Shown here in pieces: positions 11,070-22,932 of a stretch of DNA of 64,000 bases; position 1 is the stretch's first letter, and the number at the start of each line of letters is the position of its first letter. A model generated the notes under the pieces. The model worked only from the letters and a program-made list of their open reading frames with translations, was not told where the DNA came from and did no database searches. Both the position numbers and the translations under genes were made by a program. Source of the DNA: Nemophila menziesii (taxonomy: Eukaryota; Streptophyta; Magnoliopsida; Boraginales; Hydrophyllaceae); assembly GCA_029959085.1 (NCBI GenBank), contig JARWIR010000042.1, forward strand, positions 4,744,544 to 4,808,543, given 5' to 3'.

Positions 11070-12612
11070 GAGATAATTACACATAGGGTCTTGACCACAC
11101 CCCCCCTCTTCAAGATGGGGACCCGGCCTAGAGCCTCTTCTTACTAAAGACCTCAGCAACTTTTTAACACATGAACCCCAAAACCCAATTTACTAGACTA
11201 CCCCTCTTTTGTTTTTTTTATACCTATATATATACTAATTATTCTATTACAATTTCATTTACATTTCTAAATTACTCTCTTTTTTATCTCTCTCTCTCTC
11301 TCAAAACCGCCGCCACCACCACCCTCGCGCAGCCCTGGACCACCATCGCGAAGAAGCACTGAAGCACCATAGCGAAGAAGCACTGAAGCACCACCATCGA
11401 GCAGATCTGGACCACCATAGCGAAGAAGCACTGAAGCACCACCATCGAGCAGATCTAGACCACCATCGCGAAACCCTAGCAGCTCCGGTGGTCACGAATA
11501 ACGCAGCAACATAGGGGGAAGACGAAGCCTCTTCAATGGTTGCTTGATGGCCTCTTCAATGGCTCCGTTCGAGCTTTGGTGGTGTTGGTGTGGTGGCGAT
11601 TTCGGCGGTGCTTGTGGTGGCCACGCGTGAGAAGGAGAGTGGTGTTGGTTGGGTGGCGATTTCGGCGGTGGTTGTGGTGGCCATGCGTGAGAAGAAGGAG
11701 AGTGGTGTGGTGTCAGTGGTGTTGGTGCTTCTGTTATAGTGTTGATGGTGGTGGTAAGCTTCCATGGCGAAGAGAAGCTTGAAGAAGAAGCGGCGAATGG
11801 TTTCCATGGCCGCTGGTTCACCTCGGTGGTGAAGAAGGTTTTATGGTGGTGGCTTCGCCGGAGCAGCAGCAGCGATTCAACTCTTTTCCTTTTTTTTTTA
11901 CTCGCGTAGTGTGTAGCTTTTAGTTTAGTTTTTTTTTTCCTTTTTTCAGATCTGGTCAACCTTGTAATTAGTTTAGTTTTTTTTTATTTATCTATTGTAA
12001 ATGATTAAAATTTTGAATAGAAATGTTTATTAAATAGATACACATGATTTACATAGAGTATTTATTTAATTTCAAAGAGTACTCTTAATATTTTATAGAG
12101 TGCTCTCCCTATTTCATGGAGTACTCCGACTTTTTTTATAGAGTATTCGTTTAAATTGTTGGAGTATTCTTTTAATTCTCGGAGTACTCAGCAAATTTAG
12201 AGAGTACTCTCAGTTTTTTCCGATACTCTATGTTTTTTTCGGTGACTGGTGGCCTGAGTACTCAGCAAAATTGTCGGAGTACTCACCAAATTCTCGGAGT
12301 ACTCTATATTTTTTTCCGGTGACCGGTGACTGGTGGTCGGTGGTCGGTGGTGGTCGGTGGTGGTCGGTGGTGGTCGGTGGTGGTCGGTGGTCGGTGATCG
12401 GAGGTCGGTGGTAGATGGTTGGAGGTTGGAGGTAGGTGGGTAGTGGTAGGTAGAGGAGAGAGAAACAGTGACATCACACTTTTTTGTCTTTTAGTGATTG
12501 TAAGGGTAGGAAAGACTATTGTCAAAATTGAGGTCCCTAAGAAGAATGACATTTTAGAAACTACTCTATAGAGAAGAAAGTTAGTCTCCAAGACCCTATA
12601 TATAATTCACCC
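11070..12612. mobile_element. Non-autonomous MULE-like element, 1543 bp, with 9-bp target duplication
   Basis: The 9-bp sequence ATAATTATT directly flanks the element at 11061-11069 and 12613-12621, the length expected for Mutator-like transposition. The ends are inverted: the left starts GAGATAATTACACATAGGG and the right, reverse-complemented, GGGTGAATTATATATAGGG, both followed by TCTTG. The interior holds no transposase. It is a patchwork of low-complexity blocks: tandem GAAGAAGCACTGAAGCACC units (11345-11470), two copies of a roughly 66-bp GGTGG-rich unit (11590-11705), a cluster of GAGTACTC palindromes (12070-12303) and TGGTGGTCGG repeats (12330-12400). Confidence 0.8.
12070..12303. repeat. 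Cluster of GAGTACTC palindromes
   Basis: At least seven exact GAGTACTC palindromes, plus several one-base variants (GAGTATTC, GAGTGCTC), lie in about 235 bases at irregular spacing of roughly 20-60. They sit inside the MULE-like element; a similar AGTACTCAG-rich stretch occurs in its reversed relative near 24.7-25.3 kb. Confidence 0.8.
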
Positions 12613-12621
12613 ATAATTATT

Positions 12622-13900
12622 GATATACACAGAAAAAATGTTTTTAAAATGGTTACTAATTTTATTACTTATCTACTTGGCTGACTTTATTTAATCATTC
12701 CTATCTTGCAAAGTGTATGTCAGGCCCGTTTTCAGTAGGATCACTGTCATACCGCAGAGTAATACTGGTATATATGGCAGGTGGCCATTGGGCGACGGTC
12801 AAATATGTCACGTAAGATTCTACACGTTAAAAATAAGATAAGAGGCATGGTACACCACACCATAAGAACGGTGTGCCGCAGATGATTATACCATATACCA
12901 CATAGCACAAGAAAAATAACATCACGTTTTGAGATACACCACAAGCTAGCACGGTATACCACAATGACCATTTTCAACATCAAAATTGTGACACTTGTCT
13001 TATGATCGTTGGGGACCTTTATTTGATATAAATTGGATGTTCTTCAAAGTATAACTCACCTCTTTCATACCAATATTCACTACTATCTTTCTACTATCAT
13101 TCAAGAGGTCTCAAACGATCCTAATTTTTATAGCTTGATCAAATCCAGTTGAAATACATCAACTCGTCAATGAGTAAATCAATCCAAGCTTCATTTCAGA
13201 TCAACTATCAAGGAGTAAAGTCTGCAAGTTTCATTTCATATCTACTCCCAAGGAGATCAACTTCCAGCTTAAACTCACATCAACTCATCTAAGAGTCTAC
13301 AATTCTTATTGTAATATTTTCCCAACAAGGAGTACATTCATTTGGTTGTAATATTATTATCCAACCACATAGGGTTTTACTCTTTCACCACATTAGAGAA
13401 GAGGGGGTTTAAAAGTTAAGATTAAACCTTGTAAAAATCTATCGGTTTGTAACTTAACCGTTAAAAGTATCATAATCGGGATGTGACTGACCATCAAAAG
13501 TATTTGGTTTGTATGTTATGGTTTATTCCATAAAACCTATTTGTATCTCACCCATAAGAGATATCGAGTATCTTGTAGAGAAACTTGAAAAGCCTAATAG
13601 TCTGACCCTGGGTAGTGGATGTCAGGAAACCTAACCATTATAAACGCTCTTGTATCTTCTTTCCCTTATATTTTACTTAACACTTACTTTACTTGATTAA
13701 CTTGATCGTACTTTAGGTTTCCTTTCTACTTTCCTAGCACCATTCAACAAACTCTCATGAAAAACTTTTATTAAACTTGTCTAAGAGTTTGTCTTATAAG
13801 TTAGATTAACCTCATAGCTTAGGAGCATTTAATATTTAAATAAGAATGTATTAGCTTAGTGTCCTATTCATCTCCTCCCCTGATAGAGCATGAAAATCAC
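12622..13900. other. Repeat-derived DNA with GGTGTACC-like motifs, probably an LTR fragment
   Basis: No gene seen. Between 12760 and 12965 there are several variants of a GGTRTACC palindrome (CATGGTACACCACACC, ACGGTGTGCCGC, CACGGTATACCACA). The same theme is found in two different LTR elements later in the window. AACTAAGGAGT-type and AACCTTGTAA-type stretches downstream resemble LTR or leader DNA, but I could not define ends. Confidence 0.35.
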
Positions 13901-15737
13901 ACTATTTTCAACCTCAGGACCATTCCTGGTCCGAGGATACAAATAGACTCAGAACACGGCGGCATATAACCATAAGTCTAGATAAAAGGAGAGGAGGGAC
14001 TAGAGTATCAAATTATACACATAGGAGACTGAAAGAAATTTGTACCTTACTCTTGATGTCTGGGCGAGGAGATTTTTCATAGTTTCCTATTTTGGATCTC
14101 GATGGAAGTCCGAGTATCTACAAGTTTTGCACAACCTTTTTGAAACAGACCCTACGTCATGATCAAAGGGAAGTGACCTTCCGATATTACTCTGATGCTC
14201 AACATTAAAAAATTTACAATCAAGGATTACTTAAGGAGCTATGAAGACTTAAGTCGATTATATATTAAACACAACCATTTTTAGGGAAAGATAAATAGAG
14301 AGTTTTTAGAGATGGGACACAGAGATCGTGTTTCTGCTGGATCAAGGGTATTTATAGGTGTCGAGAGATGCGCAAAAGGTTGCAGCATGTGTGTAGTTTA
14401 ATCATAAGGGGGTGTGCATTATAAGTTAGAGAAAATTTATCCTATTGTTGTGTCACTGAGTTTCATGATGATGGCGCACGTAATTTGTCCTCGAGACAGT
14501 GGTTCGACCGATCCATATCACCTTCTTCCTCGAGCATCTGGGAATTGATCTCCTTAACCGGGTGTAACTACTCGGTTCTCAAGTGCGTTTAAATTCCTTC
14601 ATAAGGCCGAGTATAAGAGTTATATCCCAAATGATAATGACTATGGAGAAACTCCCATAATTTAAATTCTCAAACCCACATATCTTGAGAAATGATAGAG
14701 GAGGTAAATTACAGTGTATGTCTCAACTAGTTCATATCCGAAAATATAATCAAAACTGATCTCATCTACAAGGTAGTCGGGTAGTCTATGCATATCACAA
14801 ATGATATAATATTCTCAAAATCATATCTTCAATATATGACTAGACCTAGAAAATATCGTCCATAAGCCCAACAAGGTCCATATCAAAACCTATGACATGC
14901 CAAGACCCTAGTCGCATTTCTTCACAAATAATATTATGCCTATAAATACAAGTAGCCAGCTTACTAACATGTATATTAATTTTACTCTGTAAATTTCTTT
15001 GCAATATACACATACTTTCTATCTTTCTCCCCTCATTAATTCCTACATTCTCGAGGACCTCTCTTCCCTGTTGATGGGTATTGACTTGAGCGACAGAGTC
15101 TTATCGAGATCATACCTCTCTCTTGGCTCTTAGTCGTAGTCATGCATGTATAGGGAGTAGGTTGAACATTTGATCATTCTTGAACGTTCTAATCAATACT
15201 CTTGAGCCACTTGTGTGCACCAACGACAGAGATCTAAGACCGACAACATTAATAACTTTATCTCGTAGATAATGGTTATGTCAGATGAGCGCCATTTATG
15301 GTAATCGTATAGGTTTCACCCAAACTTACTAAGATATACCACACTGATATGAACATGAGCACAACAAGAAACACGAGGTGTCCAAACTTAAAGGATTATT
15401 TATCAAGCACATGATAGTGTGTCAACTCCTAGGATGGATACAATGCCATAACCATTGAGGAAGATCAAAGTCAGACCCAACACATTTATGAGACACATCA
15501 ATAGGAGTGTGACTTTTGATTGGTTAAAGAACATACGTAAATGATCAAGGTGAATCAAACTAATACCTATCCAATTAATCAGAACACCTCCTCTGTAGTC
15601 GCTTAACTTTCCATCTAAATTGGAGCCCCAAGCACCTTGCGGTCTGGGAAACCAGCCCCAACACCTCATGTCGGGGTTGCAACACTAAGTATCTACCTAC
15701 TACTACTTGGTGTTGGGTATCAGTATAATCTGGGTAT

Positions 15738-15770
<33 letters not shown>

Positions 15771-15873
15771 GTAGCAGCATCAGCAACAACATCACCTGCA
15801 CCAGCAACACCAACAGCTACATCAATAGCAATAACAACAGCAAGCAATAACAACAACAACAGCAGCAAGCAAT

Positions 15874-15907
<34 letters not shown>

Positions 15908-15956
15908 TATAGGAATCCCCTGATAGGAATACCCTGCCATCAACAAAGTCAGCAAG
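13901..15956. other. Probable gypsy-type LTR fragment followed by CAA microsatellites
   Basis: Around 14940 there is a CTATAAATAC motif, and about 145 bases later TTGACTTGAGCGACAGAGTC, an arrangement common in the 3' half of plant gypsy LTRs. Ends were not resolved. From 15736 to 15910 the sequence is dominated by (CAA)n and CAG/CAA interruptions. The long Cys/Val frames read from the other strand are products of that repeat. Confidence 0.4.
15736..15910. repeat. (CAA)n compound microsatellite
   Basis: Two CAA-rich tracts (about 15737-15770 and 15836-15909) are separated by interrupted CAG/CAA/ACA triplets. It directly precedes the 5' edge of the LTR fragment at 15957. Confidence 0.9.
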
Positions 15957-16975
15957 TGATGTCTCAACTTTTATGATAGATTTATAGGGGTGCGAGACAT
16001 AATTTTTAGGGGTTATTGGACTTATTTACGTTATTTATCCCTACTATGTGACTTTATGTGGAATCTTTGCTTATCTCAGGTATTTCAATTTTTTGGATTT
16101 TTTTGCGTTAACTGTGTTGTAAGTATGTAGCTCCTAGTACAAGGATGATACGAGACCCAAGATGGTGTTAAAAAGACAAATTAAACCCCAATTCAAGGCA
16201 TGAAACAATAAAAAATTCATCGTAAGAGGTCAAGTGCAATTGCCAGTAAAATTTCATAGTCAACTTGAAAGAGTCACTACACATATTTGGTGAGATTTCT
16301 GATCAACCCCCTTAAGCTCAAGATAATCCTTCAACGCGGGAGCGTGAGAGGAAACGGTTCATGAATAAATTCTAAGACTACAAAATTGTGGTAATGTTTC
16401 CACGGTGACTCTAACCTGATTATTTTCTTCATCAAGTATTAGTGCAATTCTTCCTAATTTCTTGTTCTAAACATGATTATTACATTTTTATTTACTATAA
16501 TTCAGTATTTTAGCATGAACTAATCTTTCAATTAACTTAAGAAGCGCTTAATGTATGAACCCTAATTTTTGAATTGTGACGTTTTATTGTGTTTCAGTAT
16601 TTTTAAATTGAAATGAATTAAATAGTTTGCATTTGGTATATTCTTGTATTTAATTTTCAACTCTTACCTTGATCAAGTAGTGGGTTGGGTATAGTAATCG
16701 TGACTTTCACCTTGGAGGGGGTCGAATTATGTAAAATAGTATATAAACGTTTGGTGTGTGTTAGTGAACCGAGAGCTCTTGACTAACCGGATAGTCATAT
16801 TTGGGTTAGTATATATTGTGTATGAAAGTGTTGTAGGGTCACTCAGAGAGGCCCCTAGTGTTGAAGGACAACCCCTTTATCTACCCGGGATAAATTTAGG
16901 GAGATTGTGGATTCCGATTATTGCTAAATACAAAATTGATTCCCGATTTCCTCAGGTTGATTCATATGCACCAAA
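15957..16975 (+). mobile_element. Diverged copy of the TGATGTCTC LTR family, 3' end missing
   Basis: The 5' edge TGATGTCTC, then GAGACAT about 27 bases on, then TTTTAGGGGT, matches the solo LTR at 26674. Inside are the shared landmarks AGCATGAACTA followed by ATGTATGAACCCTA. The family 3' end (GACACCA) is absent; similarity fades near 16975. Confidence 0.55.
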
Positions 16976-17702
16976 TTAATTTTTTTTAACACTTATTTTG
17001 GGTTCTTCGATAACATGTTAGTGATGGTGGTTATTTGTGTAAGAAAGAAGCTGCGTGGGGGTCGGGAGGGTTGGGGTGAGCGTGAAGGAGATGAGTTTGA
17101 GTGTGTTTTAAAATTTAATTATTTTTATTCTTCCATGGTATTGTTGATAGTCAGTGAAGAGATGAGTTTGCGTTTTTTATTTTAATTTTTTTGGTAAATT
17201 GAGTATGAAAAGAATTCCAAATCGCCCTAGTTGACATGTTAAAATTGCGCATATGGCGCACACATGGTGGTGACTAACTAGTGACTGATAAAAATATGAA
17301 AAAAAAGACTAACGATATACCAAAAATAAAAAATAAATGATTATTTCGTGATTTCTCGTAGATCGTGGTCCATAAGGGTACATTCGACCCTCATGGATAA
17401 TGGGCCACTAGTGGGTTTCACCTTTATATATTTTAAATTAACAGGTTGTTGTACATGTTTCTCATATTGAACAATATGTTTATGTTGATATAACGATTTT
17501 TTGTAAGATTATGAGATATATAAACGGATATAAAAAACCAAGGATGTAAGATTTAGACATTTCAAATTTATAATTTTTTTACATTCTGAGTTTTTTGTTT
17601 GTTAGTAATATTGATTGGTTGATTGATAAAAAATAGATATTTTAGTATTTATTTAAATTTAATAAATAGACATTTCTATTTAATTTTTATACCGTCTATA
17701 TC

Positions 17703-17739
<37 letters not shown>

Positions 17740-17757
17740 TCATTATCGAACTACTTA
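16976..17757. other. AT-rich DNA with a (TTA)n microsatellite
   Basis: No gene seen. About 12 TTA units occur at 17701-17738. The remainder is AT-rich with no recognised domain. Confidence 0.55.
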
Positions 17758-18294
17758 CTAGAGATAATTCCCAATTAATTACACTTCCACACTTTTCATT
17801 CCCAAAAAAAAAAAAAGAGCAAATTACTTCCTACTTACTCACAAATTAGCAACTTAATTTCCAATTAAACACATTGTCATATTTACCTTCCATTATTACC
17901 CTTATATGATTTTTTTTATTTTTTTTAATTATTTTAAAAAAAAATCGATTTTTTTCAAAAAAAAATCGAATTTTTTTTTACGAAATTCTTTTTCCCGAAT
18001 TTCTTTTTTCAAATTTTTTTTATCAATTTTTTTTATCAATTTTTTTCGAAATTCTGGGTTGTGTAGGTTTATATGTTCCTGTAACACATAAAATCACAAA
18101 ATCGATATAAAGGATTCTCTTTTTTAACAAATTTATTTTTTTCTCTTTATTAATTGCATACACCCTATTTTTACATGTTTTTAACTATCTTGATATATTG
18201 TCTTTTTTGTGCAACACTTTTTGCTATTTTTGTGTTTTTTATGTTCTAGGTCACACAAAACATGATTTTGTTTATTCCAATTCTGTGTATTCCA

Positions 18295-18890
18295 AGAACA
18301 CATAAATCTCAGAATTGTGTATTCTTAGAACACACAAAACTCATTTTGGTGTATTCGTGGAACACATAAAACTCGAATTATATATTCTTGTAATATACAA
18401 AACTTGATTTTGTTTGTTCCAATTTCGTGGAACACACAAATCTCGGAATTGTGTATTCTTGTAACACACAAATCTGACGAACGCACAAATCTCTGATTTG
18501 GGTGTTCATGGAACACACAAATCTCAAATTTGTGTGTTCCACAGAATTGGAACACATAAAACTCAAAATTGTGTGTTCCACGGAACTGGAACACATAAAG
18601 CTTAAATTTGTGTGTTCATGGAACACATAAAACTCAAAATTGTGTGTTCAAGGAACACAGAAAACTCAAATTTATGTATTCTTGGAACACATAAAACTTA
18701 AATTTGTGTATTCATGGAACACATAATACTCGAACTTATATATTCATGGAATACATAAAACTCGAACTTATGTATTCCTAGAATACACAAAACTTGATTT
18801 TCGTTGGTTCAATTATGTGCATTCCTAAACACACAAATCTTAGAATTGTGTGTTCCTACAATACAAAAATCTCAGTATTGCGTGTTCGTT
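18295..18890. repeat. 32-bp tandem array of imperfect palindromes
   Basis: About 15-18 units, mostly spaced 32 bp (for example starts at 18295, 18327, 18359, 18588, 18620, 18652, 18684, 18716, 18748). A typical unit begins GGAACACATAAAACTC and ends AAATTTGTGTGTTCAT, so each unit is an inverted repeat of GAACACA and TGTGTTC. Some units have 7-base inserts. Units are 75-90 percent alike by eye. There is no non-repeated spacer, so this is a satellite-like array, not a CRISPR. Confidence 0.9.
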
Positions 18891-19427
18891 ACGTATAATG
18901 TCGATGTTTATAATTGTGTTTTAATCTTTCTACCCAGAAAACTGTGTGTCCGTGGATGTATATTTTTAGCTGTTTTTTTGTTTAAGTAGATGGAATAACA
19001 TATGTAGTTTGTAATAATATGTAGTTGGGGGCTAATGATTGAAAATTTGGTGGTATGGTGGTTAAAAATGACGGGTTATATGTTCATAGTTAATTGATGT
19101 TTGGTGGTGTGACTTTGTAAGTTTAGTGGGTTGTCCACTAAACCTGATGGTAGATGAATAGTTGCATAAATATTTTGTGTTGTGTAAAAGAAATGGAGGT
19201 GGGTAACTTTTGTTTTTGTGATGGGTTGCATTTTAAAAATGGTGGTACAAGGAATCCTATCAGGTATGATTTTTAGAAGGTGGGTAATGATTGTTATTTT
19301 AAGGGTGTGCGCGAGCATATTGATAGGTTGAGTTTTTTGATTAGTTAAACGGTGGTGGGTTCCCTTTGTTATTTTGATGGTTTATTCATTATGAGTGATG
19401 GTGTATATAACTTACCTATGACAAAAC

Positions 19428-19742
19428 TCAGCAGGTATGGTTAACTATATATACATTGACAAAAAAACTTTTATTGATAACTGAAAAAAGAAATGAAGTT
19501 GTCCCTTGTAGTACAAGACTATGATCTAGCAACCATATAATCATCCCAAAGTCTCCTTTCCCGCCAAACTTGCATCTCTGATGCTCAACAATGAAGTACA
19601 CTAACTCAAACTCCTTATCAACCAAACTTGCCCATGTTTCTTTCACATAGTTTCTGATAGACTCGTAAGAATCAAACAATCTGAATAACTTCAAAACCTT
19701 CTCCTCGTTAAAACGGAAAACGACGAGAACATTGGATGCCAT
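19428..19742 (-). CDS. Short ORF resembling the N-terminal domain of plant MULE transposases
   Basis: A 104-codon frame from ATG at 19740-19742 (MASNVLVVFRFN) to TGA at 19428. The pattern SYESI, then W, then F-L-Y, then H-x2-C, then DFGMIIWLL resembles the small N-terminal domain seen before the transposase core in many plant Mutator-like proteins. The core, the zinc finger and the catalytic residues are absent, so this is at most a remnant or a separate exon. The frame continues upstream of the ATG only through a TTG. It lies about 540 bases beyond the 32-bp palindromic array and may belong to the same element, whose ends I could not define. Confidence 0.35.
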   Translation of the reverse strand: MASNVLVVFRFNEEKVLKLFRLFDSYESIRNYVKETWASLVDKEFELVYFIVEHQRCKFGGKGDFGMIIWLLDHSLVLQGTTSFLFSVINKSFFVNVYIVNHTC

Positions 19743-19817
19743 GACTAATTCATAAACAACAAAGAAGAGTGTATATATCAGAGAAAATTGAATCTGTGTT
19801 GCATTTATAATAGCCAA

Positions 19818-20728
19818 TATAGAACAACTACAAAACTAAGTAGGGATACATAATATAATGATTACACGTTGTTTTAGAATTCTGTAAACATTGAAACCTA
19901 TTAAACGCTATATCTGTTATTCCTATATTCTAATGCTGCTATATTATAATGACCTGTTATATTAATTTTCATGATATATAGAACGAAACTTATGTAATCA
20001 AGCTGCAATAATAAAAATAAGATTTGGAACATACCTTGTTGTTGATTGTGGATGACTGTTGTGGTGTGTAATGTTGAAGCTGAGAACGGTGGTGTGTCTG
20101 CTAGAAAGGAGTTGTTAAAGCATTAAACAAATTTACCATAATAAAGTGCAATAATAACGGGATTTAATAGATATGTTAATAAAATGGAATTAGTTACCAG
20201 CGATAATCATGGAAAGAGTCGATATGATCTGATCATGTTAAAGGGTAACGATGGAATATCATATAACTCGCTGGACCTGATAGAGGAAAAATCAAGAATT
20301 GGACCTGATAGGGGTGGATAGTTGAGTTGTAGGACTTAATCAGCTAATATCTCTAAATTTTTATAAATAAATGCTTAACTTTTCAAAAATAGATATTCAA
20401 GTACTCAATATTTTCATTTTTGTCTTCTGTTAGTATTCGTTGTTAATAACACGCGTTAGATGATGACGTGACATCAATTTTTTAATTTAATTATACAATT
20501 TTTTTTAATTGAAAAATACTTGTTTTACTCCACACACTTCATCACTTAACACCAGAATTAACATTAGGTACTAACAAAAAGCAAAATATGAAACGTTGTG
20601 TACATATTTAACACTTTTAAAACATTGAGTATGTATTTGTCCCTTGACAAAAAAAATGTATTTGTCCAAAATGTAAAACAACAGTTATCCATATAATGTT
20701 TTTCCCAACTTTTGCATTACTTTTCTAT
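19818..20728. other. Intergenic DNA, no recognisable gene
   Basis: AT-rich. GGACCTGATAG occurs twice near 20273 and 20302. No coding similarity seen. Confidence 0.5.
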
Positions 20729-20736
20729 CTATATAC

Positions 20737-21147
20737 TAGGGCTGAGCAAAACAAAACCGAAAAACCGAAAAAACCATGCAATTTAGTATTAGTTTTTTAA
20801 AAAACCGAAAAAGATCGATTCGGTTAAGATTTTCAATGGGAAACCAACCGAAAAAACCGAACCAAAAAGATACAAAATCTAATTTATACCCCTAACTTTT
20901 TTTAGTTCAACGATCTTCCAACTATCCTAAGTTAAGACATTCTTGATTTTCATTAATACTTAAATAAAATATTATAATAAGGGAATAGAAATGGTTTCAA
21001 TTTAAAAAAAAAAAATACTTATATATGGCATCCACTACCACTGAAAAGATCATAATATGTAAAATATTTTTACATGAAATATTAGTTGATATATCGTAAA
21101 AGATCGTTCGTTTGTTAAAAGTTCTTGAACTTAAAGCATACATATTC

Positions 21148-21243
<96 letters not shown>

Positions 21244-21494
21244 CTTTGTAATTAATTATTTACATCTTAAATGCATAGTATATCAATTTCAAGAATACAA
21301 TTTTCCTGTATTGATCAATACAATGAAAATCGATATTATATATACTATGCTGAATAATAAAATGTCTCAAATAAACGTTCGTGAAATTTATTCAGCTATT
21401 GAATCAAACACATACCAAAACCGAAAAATATACCGAACCGAACACAAACCGAACCGAAAACTAATAAAACTGAACCGAACCGTGCTCTCCCCTA
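20737..21494. mobile_element. hAT-like non-autonomous element, 758 bp
   Basis: Ends are inverted: TAGGGCTGAGCA on the left, and TGCTCTCCCCTA on the right (reverse complement TAGGGGAGAGCA). The flanking 8-bp duplication is CTATATAC (20729-20736) and CTATATAT (21495-21502), 7 of 8 matching. Both subterminal regions are rich in ACCGAA/CCGAACCGAA. The middle carries a (TA)46 microsatellite (21150-21241). No transposase. Confidence 0.75.
21150..21241. repeat. (TA)n microsatellite, about 46 units
   Basis: An uninterrupted TA tract inside the hAT-like element. The Tyr-Ile repeats of the overlapping frame are artefacts. Confidence 0.95.
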
Positions 21495-21502
21495 CTATAT
21501 AT

Positions 21503-21990
21503 CTATATTTTTCAGGCAAAAAGAAAAAAAAAAATTTGCAAGGAAAGCTTATCATAAGATACTATGTAACAAAAGTGGAGACGTATGAGTCACATTTTAC
21601 CCATTCCCAACATACACATACATCTAATTCACTCACATTATACACATTCGAAATGCTTCGACTGAAACATTATGGTAGTGTGAGTGGCAGGACTTCTCTG
21701 AAACAAGATAATCACTGACATTCCCTTACATGTTCTTCCTTCATCAACAACTAGCAAAGAGACCACCTAGAGATAACATAATTTGCACAAAAGTAGGTCG
21801 AAGGGTGGAAGATAACAGATAACAAATGCTAAAAATTAATTATCATTAAGCATTTGTAAGTGAGAGATACAAAATTCTGATTTAATAACAACTTAAATGG
21901 AAAAAAGGGTAAAAGATTGTTCGCATCCTTTACAACATAATGAGATTCCTTATCACAACAATGGGCCGGCCTTCCACCATTATATTAACT
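21503..21990. other. Intergenic DNA and probable 3' untranslated region of the plastid L35 gene
   Basis: No gene seen. Up to a few hundred bases left of 21991 should be the minus-strand 3' untranslated region of the L35 gene; no AATAAA signal stood out. Confidence 0.45.
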
Positions 21991-22806
21991 TTAGTATTGT
22001 CGATTAACCTTCAGATAAGGTAAGGCGCCTATTACATTGTTATAATCACTCCGATCAACTTGTACCTGTGTGACAAAATTCAAAGTAAATCAAGGAAACA
22101 AGACATGCCATGCCATACCAGGATATGATGTACTAGAACTTGACTACGGAGTGGTGATTGATTTAATTAGACTAAAACATTTGACATTTTAAAGAAGGCA
22201 TACACATTGTAAAATTAGAAATTAAAATGTCAAAACAAATATACTAGTTATTAGCCATTAGTTCATTTTACTAGAAATTTAAATTAAGAAATTAGAAAAG
22301 AATGAAGGGAAGTTACCATCTTGGAAAGTCTCAGTCTTCTCTTAGTATTCTTCTTCCTTAACAGATGCTGCTTCCCTGCTCTTCTCCTCATTATCTTCCC
22401 ATTACCAGAAACCCGAAACCTCTTGGCCGACGCCTTCAATAAAAAATTCAAAACCCAACATTAAAAACCAAAATTAAATGAAAAAAGAAACATAAATTGA
22501 TCAAAGAGGGTAACAATAAAAAATTTTTAAAAAAAATACTTTGTGGGTCTTCATTTTGTAGCCTTTAGCAGCGACGATAGTGAGTGGGGGTGGGTTTAAC
22601 GAATGAGATTGAGAGGCAACAGTGGGTAATTTGTTGATAAGAAGAGGTGAAAATGAAGAGATAGAGTGAGATGAGCTAAGATTGAGTGAAATTGTTGTCC
22701 TTTTGGTGAATGAAGAAAGATGGCGCGTAGGCTTTGGAGGGCAGAATTGTGACCTTAGCATTGTGGGTGGTGCTGTTGACGTAGAGCAAGCCATTGTTGT
22801 CATCAT
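21991..22806 (-). CDS. RPL35: Plastid 50S ribosomal protein bL35, three exons
   Basis: Minus-strand exons: 22540-22806, 22317-22433 and 21991-22065, both introns GT-AG and phase 0, giving 152 residues. This nuclear gene encodes a structural protein of the chloroplast large ribosomal subunit. Residues 1 to about 78 are a Ser/Thr/Pro-rich, acid-poor transit peptide. The mature protein starts near AAKGYKMKTHKASAKRFRV, the bL35 signature, continues with RRRAGKQHLLRKKNTKRRLR and ends GALPYLKVNRQY. Length is close to the usual plant form (about 145). Three in-frame ATGs (22806, 22803, 22794) are possible starts; I took the first, although MACSTSTAPP at 22794 also looks like a natural transit-peptide start. 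A small MULE-type MITE lies about 130 bases upstream. Confidence 0.95.
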
Positions 22807-22932
22807 TCTTGTTCGTGGCGTGCTTTGATGTGGATAACAAAGGATATGATATGAATTGTTAAGAGGTTGGACTCGGATTTGGGGCCTCAAAGTTATATTG
22901 GGTTGCTTTTTTTTTGTTAAAGTTTTATTTTA

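Noticed and set aside
11492..11959. 155-codon minus-strand frame rich in Pro, His and Ser inside the MULE-like element
   Set aside because: It is the translation of tandem GGTGG-rich units, with parallel open frames on both strands and no family likeness.
15575..15967. 130-codon frame with poly-Cys and poly-Val
   Set aside because: Produced by the (CAA)n microsatellite read on the other strand.
18295..18890. CRISPR-like regular 32-bp array
   Set aside because: The units are contiguous with no unique spacers, they diverge gradually, and the DNA is a plant nuclear genome. It is a satellite-like array.
21125..21718. 197-codon frame with Tyr-Ile repeats
   Set aside because: The (TA)n tract inside a hAT-like element keeps the frame open; no protein family.
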